Source: UBA2289 sp041677365 (GTDB lineage Bacteria > Bacillota_I > Bacilli_A > Izemoplasmatales > Hujiaoplasmataceae). Taken from it: a stretch of 8,647 nucleotides of DNA. The stretch is from assembly GCA_041677365.1 (NCBI GenBank), contig JBAYQC010000065.1, positions 1-8,647 of the forward strand, written 5' to 3'. Position 1 is the first letter of the stretch. Each line of letters begins with the position of its first letter. Under the pieces are notes generated by a model. It was not told where the DNA came from. It saw nothing but the letters and a program-made list of their open reading frames with translations, and searched no databases. Of this stretch, positions 6,444 to 8,647 are shown piece after piece. A program made the position numbers and the translations under genes.

Positions 6444-7293
6444 CGTCACTAACTCTTTCAAAACTCATTCTCCCTAACTCACCATTTCGTAAATCATTCA
6501 GAAACAGATTAAACACTCGGTCATAATCAATCTCTCCGCCACTAATTAGACAACCGCGGTTTTTCCCGATTTGATCCAAGATAGCCAAAGGTGCATCAAG
6601 TTCTTGCGTATTGATTTTGTAACGCTTATTAAGAGCGTCAGGATAATACTTCTTTAAGTAATCTATTCCGTATAAAACTACATCATCCAGTGGCAACAAA
6701 CTATCTTTTATCGATCCCAACAATGCTAATTTAAGTCCAGTCTCATCATCAAATTTAGGCCATAAAACTCCCGGGTTATCATAGACTCGTAAATTATCTC
6801 CAGCATTAAGGAAACTTTGGATTTTAGTAACGCCAGGTTTATTCCCTGTTCTTACTTTATTCTTTTTAGCTAAATTGTTAATGAATTGTGACTTCCCTAC
6901 ATTAGGGATGCCAATAACAATCGCATTAAGCGGACGCAAACTTTTTCCTTTAACTTTTTCTTTTTCCAACTCAGTCTTTAAAATTTCTTTAGTAATCTCA
7001 TAAATTTTCACTTGTAAATTATCAGTCAAAGAATTTGTTTCAACCGCTTTTAAATCTTCGGCTTGATAATAGTCCAACCATTCTTTAGTAACTTTGGGAT
7101 CGGCTAGATCCACTTTATTTAAAAGAATTAACCGCGGTTTATTATGAATTATTTCTAGAAGCATTGGATTTGAAGAAGCGAGGGGAATTCTAGCATCTAC
7201 AAGTTCATAAACTATATCAATAACCGGCAGCTTTTCTTCAATCTGTCGTCTTGCTTTTGCCATATGTCCAGGAAACCATTGAATTTGTTTCAT
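6430..7293 (-). CDS. rbgA: Ribosome biogenesis GTPase RbgA (YlqF)
   Basis: RbgA is a circularly permuted GTPase needed for late assembly of the 50S ribosomal subunit. The 287-residue protein is close to B. subtilis RbgA in length. Motif order is permuted as expected: N-terminal IQWFPGHMAKA with H10 (matching catalytic His9 of B. subtilis), G4 NKVD at 59-62, G1 GIPNVGKS at 128-135, G2 PGVT at 153-156, G3 DNPG at 172-175, then the C-terminal helical RNA-binding domain from about 190. The G3 motif reads DNPG where DTPG is usual. AAGGAG lies 11 bases before the ATG. It is separated from lepB by 38 bases and overlaps rnhB, so it probably shares their transcript. Confidence 0.97.
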   Translation of the reverse strand: MKQIQWFPGHMAKARRQIEEKLPVIDIVYELVDARIPLASSNPMLLEIIHNKPRLILLNKVDLADPKVTKEWLDYYQAEDLKAVETNSLTDNLQVKIYEITKEILKTELEKEKVKGKSLRPLNAIVIGIPNVGKSQFINNLAKKNKVRTGNKPGVTKIQSFLNAGDNLRVYDNPGVLWPKFDDETGLKLALLGSIKDSLLPLDDVVLYGIDYLKKYYPDALNKRYKINTQELDAPLAILDQIGKNRGCLISGGEIDYDRVFNLFLNDLRNGELGRMSFERVSDDVSI

Positions 7294-7304
7294 TTATTTT
7301 TACA

Positions 7305-7310
7305 CTCCTT
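7305..7310 (-). promoter_or_regulatory. Ribosome binding site of rbgA
   Basis: AAGGAG on the minus strand, 11 bases before the rbgA ATG. The remaining lepB-rbgA gap (7294-7331) is a run of A and T with a weak CTAAAA/TTTTAG repeat and no convincing terminator or promoter. Confidence 0.65.
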
Positions 7311-7331
7311 CTAAAAAAAATATTTAAACTT

Positions 7332-8090
7332 TTAGGGGTTCATCTCTAAAATTACTTCACCTAAAATTTGTTCTTCTAATACAATTCCAAAATATCTTGA
7401 ATCTAAAGAAATAGTTCGGTTATCACCTAATACATAATATTCATTTTCCGCTAGTACTTTATCATAATAAATTGATTCAAAATCAGGAACAAAACTTTCA
7501 ACCAATTGATCATTAATATATACTCCAGTCTCGTCCACCTTTAACTTATCACCAGGTAGACCAACCAAACGTTTGACTAAAAAGTTTTCCTCTTGTTGGA
7601 TAATTATTACGTCTCTTCGAATAAGTGTTGATTGAAAGCTAATAACTACAGTATCTTCATTTTCAAAGGCTGGATACATTGAACTACCATCTACCTTTGC
7701 GACTGAAAAGAACCAACCATTAACTAAAATTACAACAAATAAAAACGTAGGCACTACATGAAAAAAATCAAGTATTTGTTGGATTTTTTGATAGAGTTTA
7801 TAATTGACTCGATAGTATTTCTTTAGATATAAAACCAAAAACCAAAGATAGAATATTACTGCTAAAGCAATTATTGTATATAATACTAAAGCGAAGATTC
7901 CACTTAAAAGTGCATTTGGTAGATTCTCTGTACTTCTGTTTAAGTTAAACATAAATAATGGATTAGTTTGAAAATATATAAAAAAGTAAAGGTCGAATGC
8001 AAAAAACAAGAAAAAACTGATGACCAATATATTCGATCTTTTCATCAGTTTTTCGTGTTCGATAAAAAATTTTTCGTTCTCAATTTCCAT
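7332..8090 (-). CDS. lepB: Signal peptidase I with three N-terminal membrane segments
   Basis: Signal peptidase I removes signal peptides from exported proteins at the outer face of the membrane. The serine-lysine catalytic pair is visible: S137 in VDGSSMYPAF and K173 in FLVKRLVGLPGD. The later boxes YVLGDNR (219-225) and LDSRYFGIV (229-237) complete the S26 family pattern, and the lysine marks the bacterial rather than ER type. The protein has 252 residues. Before the catalytic domain lie three hydrophobic segments (about 20-40, 60-89 and 110-129) where Gram-positive enzymes usually have one. The basic stretches before the first and between the second and third (LKKYYRVNYKLYQK) place the catalytic domain outside. 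The ATG shares one base with the ftsK stop (TAATG), with AAGGA 11 bases upstream; a later ATG at residue 16 has no ribosome site. Confidence 0.93.
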   Translation of the reverse strand: MEIENEKFFIEHEKLMKRSNILVISFFLFFAFDLYFFIYFQTNPLFMFNLNRSTENLPNALLSGIFALVLYTIIALAVIFYLWFLVLYLKKYYRVNYKLYQKIQQILDFFHVVPTFLFVVILVNGWFFSVAKVDGSSMYPAFENEDTVVISFQSTLIRRDVIIIQQEENFLVKRLVGLPGDKLKVDETGVYINDQLVESFVPDFESIYYDKVLAENEYYVLGDNRTISLDSRYFGIVLEEQILGEVILEMNP

Positions 8091-8647
8091 TAACTGTCAA
8101 GTCCTTCAAAAATATTTCTCAAGCCTTCATAATCAACTAAGACTGTTCGCGCTTTTGTTCCAACGTTTTCAGAAACGACACCAAATTTTTCCAAAGAATT
8201 GACTATTTGTGTAGCTCTATTAAAACCAATTCCAAAAGCTTGAGTAATTTTATTTACAGAACATTTGCCTTCTTCGACTACATAAGTAGCTACATCTTTA
8301 AACAGTTCATCAATTTCATCAAGGTCTTCTCCGCTTTGCATTTGTACTACTAAAGCTTCATGAGTAAACAGATAATTTGGTTCTCTTTGTTCTTTGATGA
8401 AATCTGTGATTGTTTCAATTTCTCCAGGAGAAAGGTAAGCGCCCTGAAGTCTTCTTGCCATACCATTTTCAGAGAATAGCATATCACCTTTACCTAGTAA
8501 TTTTTCTGCCCCAACCATATCTAAAACAACTGATGAATCAGTTGATGAAGGTACTCTAAAGGCAAATCTTGTTGGGATATTCGCTTTGATTGCACCTTTA
8601 ATAATATCAGCTGAAGGTCTCTGTGTCGCTAGTAAAAGGTGAATACC
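8090..8647 (-). CDS. FtsK/SpoIIIE-family DNA translocase (partial, C-terminal 185 residues)
   Basis: This family pumps double-stranded DNA through the division or sporulation septum as a membrane-bound hexamer. Only the C-terminus is in the window; the reading frame stays open to the right edge. Visible are the end of the RecA-like motor, beginning GIHLLLATQRPSADIIKG, then IPTRFAF and GAEKLLGKGDMLF (47-58), and, after a charged linker (about 86-118), the winged-helix gamma domain (about 119-172) that reads DNA orientation sequences. FtsK and SpoIIIE cannot be told apart here. Two normally conserved places differ: DSSVVLD (37-43) where DSR-TILD is usual, and FNRATQIVN (142-150) in the gamma recognition helix where YNRAARIIE or similar is usual. 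It overlaps lepB by one base and lies first in the visible unit. Confidence 0.95.
   Translation of the reverse strand, partial: GIHLLLATQRPSADIIKGAIKANIPTRFAFRVPSSTDSSVVLDMVGAEKLLGKGDMLFSENGMARRLQGAYLSPGEIETITDFIKEQREPNYLFTHEALVVQMQSGEDLDEIDELFKDVATYVVEEGKCSVNKITQAFGIGFNRATQIVNSLEKFGVVSENVGTKARTVLVDYEGLRNIFEGLDS

Noticed and set aside
7311..7334. CTAAAA and TTTTAG with a T-run after lepB, considered as an intrinsic terminator.
   Set aside because: The stem is six nearly all A-T pairs with a loop of over ten bases, too weak to end transcription; rbgA follows at once with a good ribosome site.
1..8647. Possible new defence system, mobile element, CRISPR array or recoded gene.
   Set aside because: Every minus-strand gene belongs to a known housekeeping family, base composition looks even, no frameshifts or direct repeats were seen, and TGA acts as a normal stop. 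Nothing supports an undescribed multi-gene system.

Overview
The window is ordinary chromosomal housekeeping DNA from a low-GC bacterium, most likely a Firmicutes or Mollicutes-like lineage of the class Bacilli. Evidence for this is the AT-rich sequence, strong AGGAGG ribosome binding sites, the rbgA-rnhB pair, and upp placed directly before an F-type ATP synthase operon, an order I know from Bacillus subtilis. TGA ends several of the genes and tryptophan is written TGG, so the standard bacterial code applies and this is not a code-4 Mycoplasma. An Acholeplasma- or Izemoplasma-like or other deep Bacilli lineage would fit, but the genus cannot be fixed from this window.

Every gene is on the minus strand, so transcription runs from right to left. 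Both ends of the window cut a gene. From the right edge the order is: the C-terminal part of an FtsK/SpoIIIE DNA translocase (8090-8647), signal peptidase I (lepB), the 50S assembly GTPase rbgA, ribonuclease HII (rnhB) and a HAD-family phosphoglycolate-phosphatase-like gene. These five are tightly spaced or overlapping and look like one transcript. An 84-base gap (5081-5164) then holds the only clear promoter, an extended -10 element with a 17-base spacer, pointing at rpiB.

From that promoter run rpiB, upp, atpZ, atpI, atpB (a), atpE (c), atpF (b), atpH (delta) and atpA (alpha, cut by the left edge). The largest gap is 52 bases and most junctions overlap. RpiB makes or uses ribose 5-phosphate, the precursor of PRPP, and Upp uses PRPP to turn uracil into UMP. 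The remaining genes build the ATP synthase. The gamma, beta and epsilon genes presumably lie beyond the left edge.

No mobile element, CRISPR array, tRNA, rRNA or unknown gene was seen, and no stretch over 300 bases lacks a gene. The main points of interest are within known genes: a c subunit with a full sodium-type ion-binding signature, an FtsK/SpoIIIE tail with changed residues at normally conserved motor and DNA-recognition positions, and a signal peptidase with three membrane segments before its catalytic domain.
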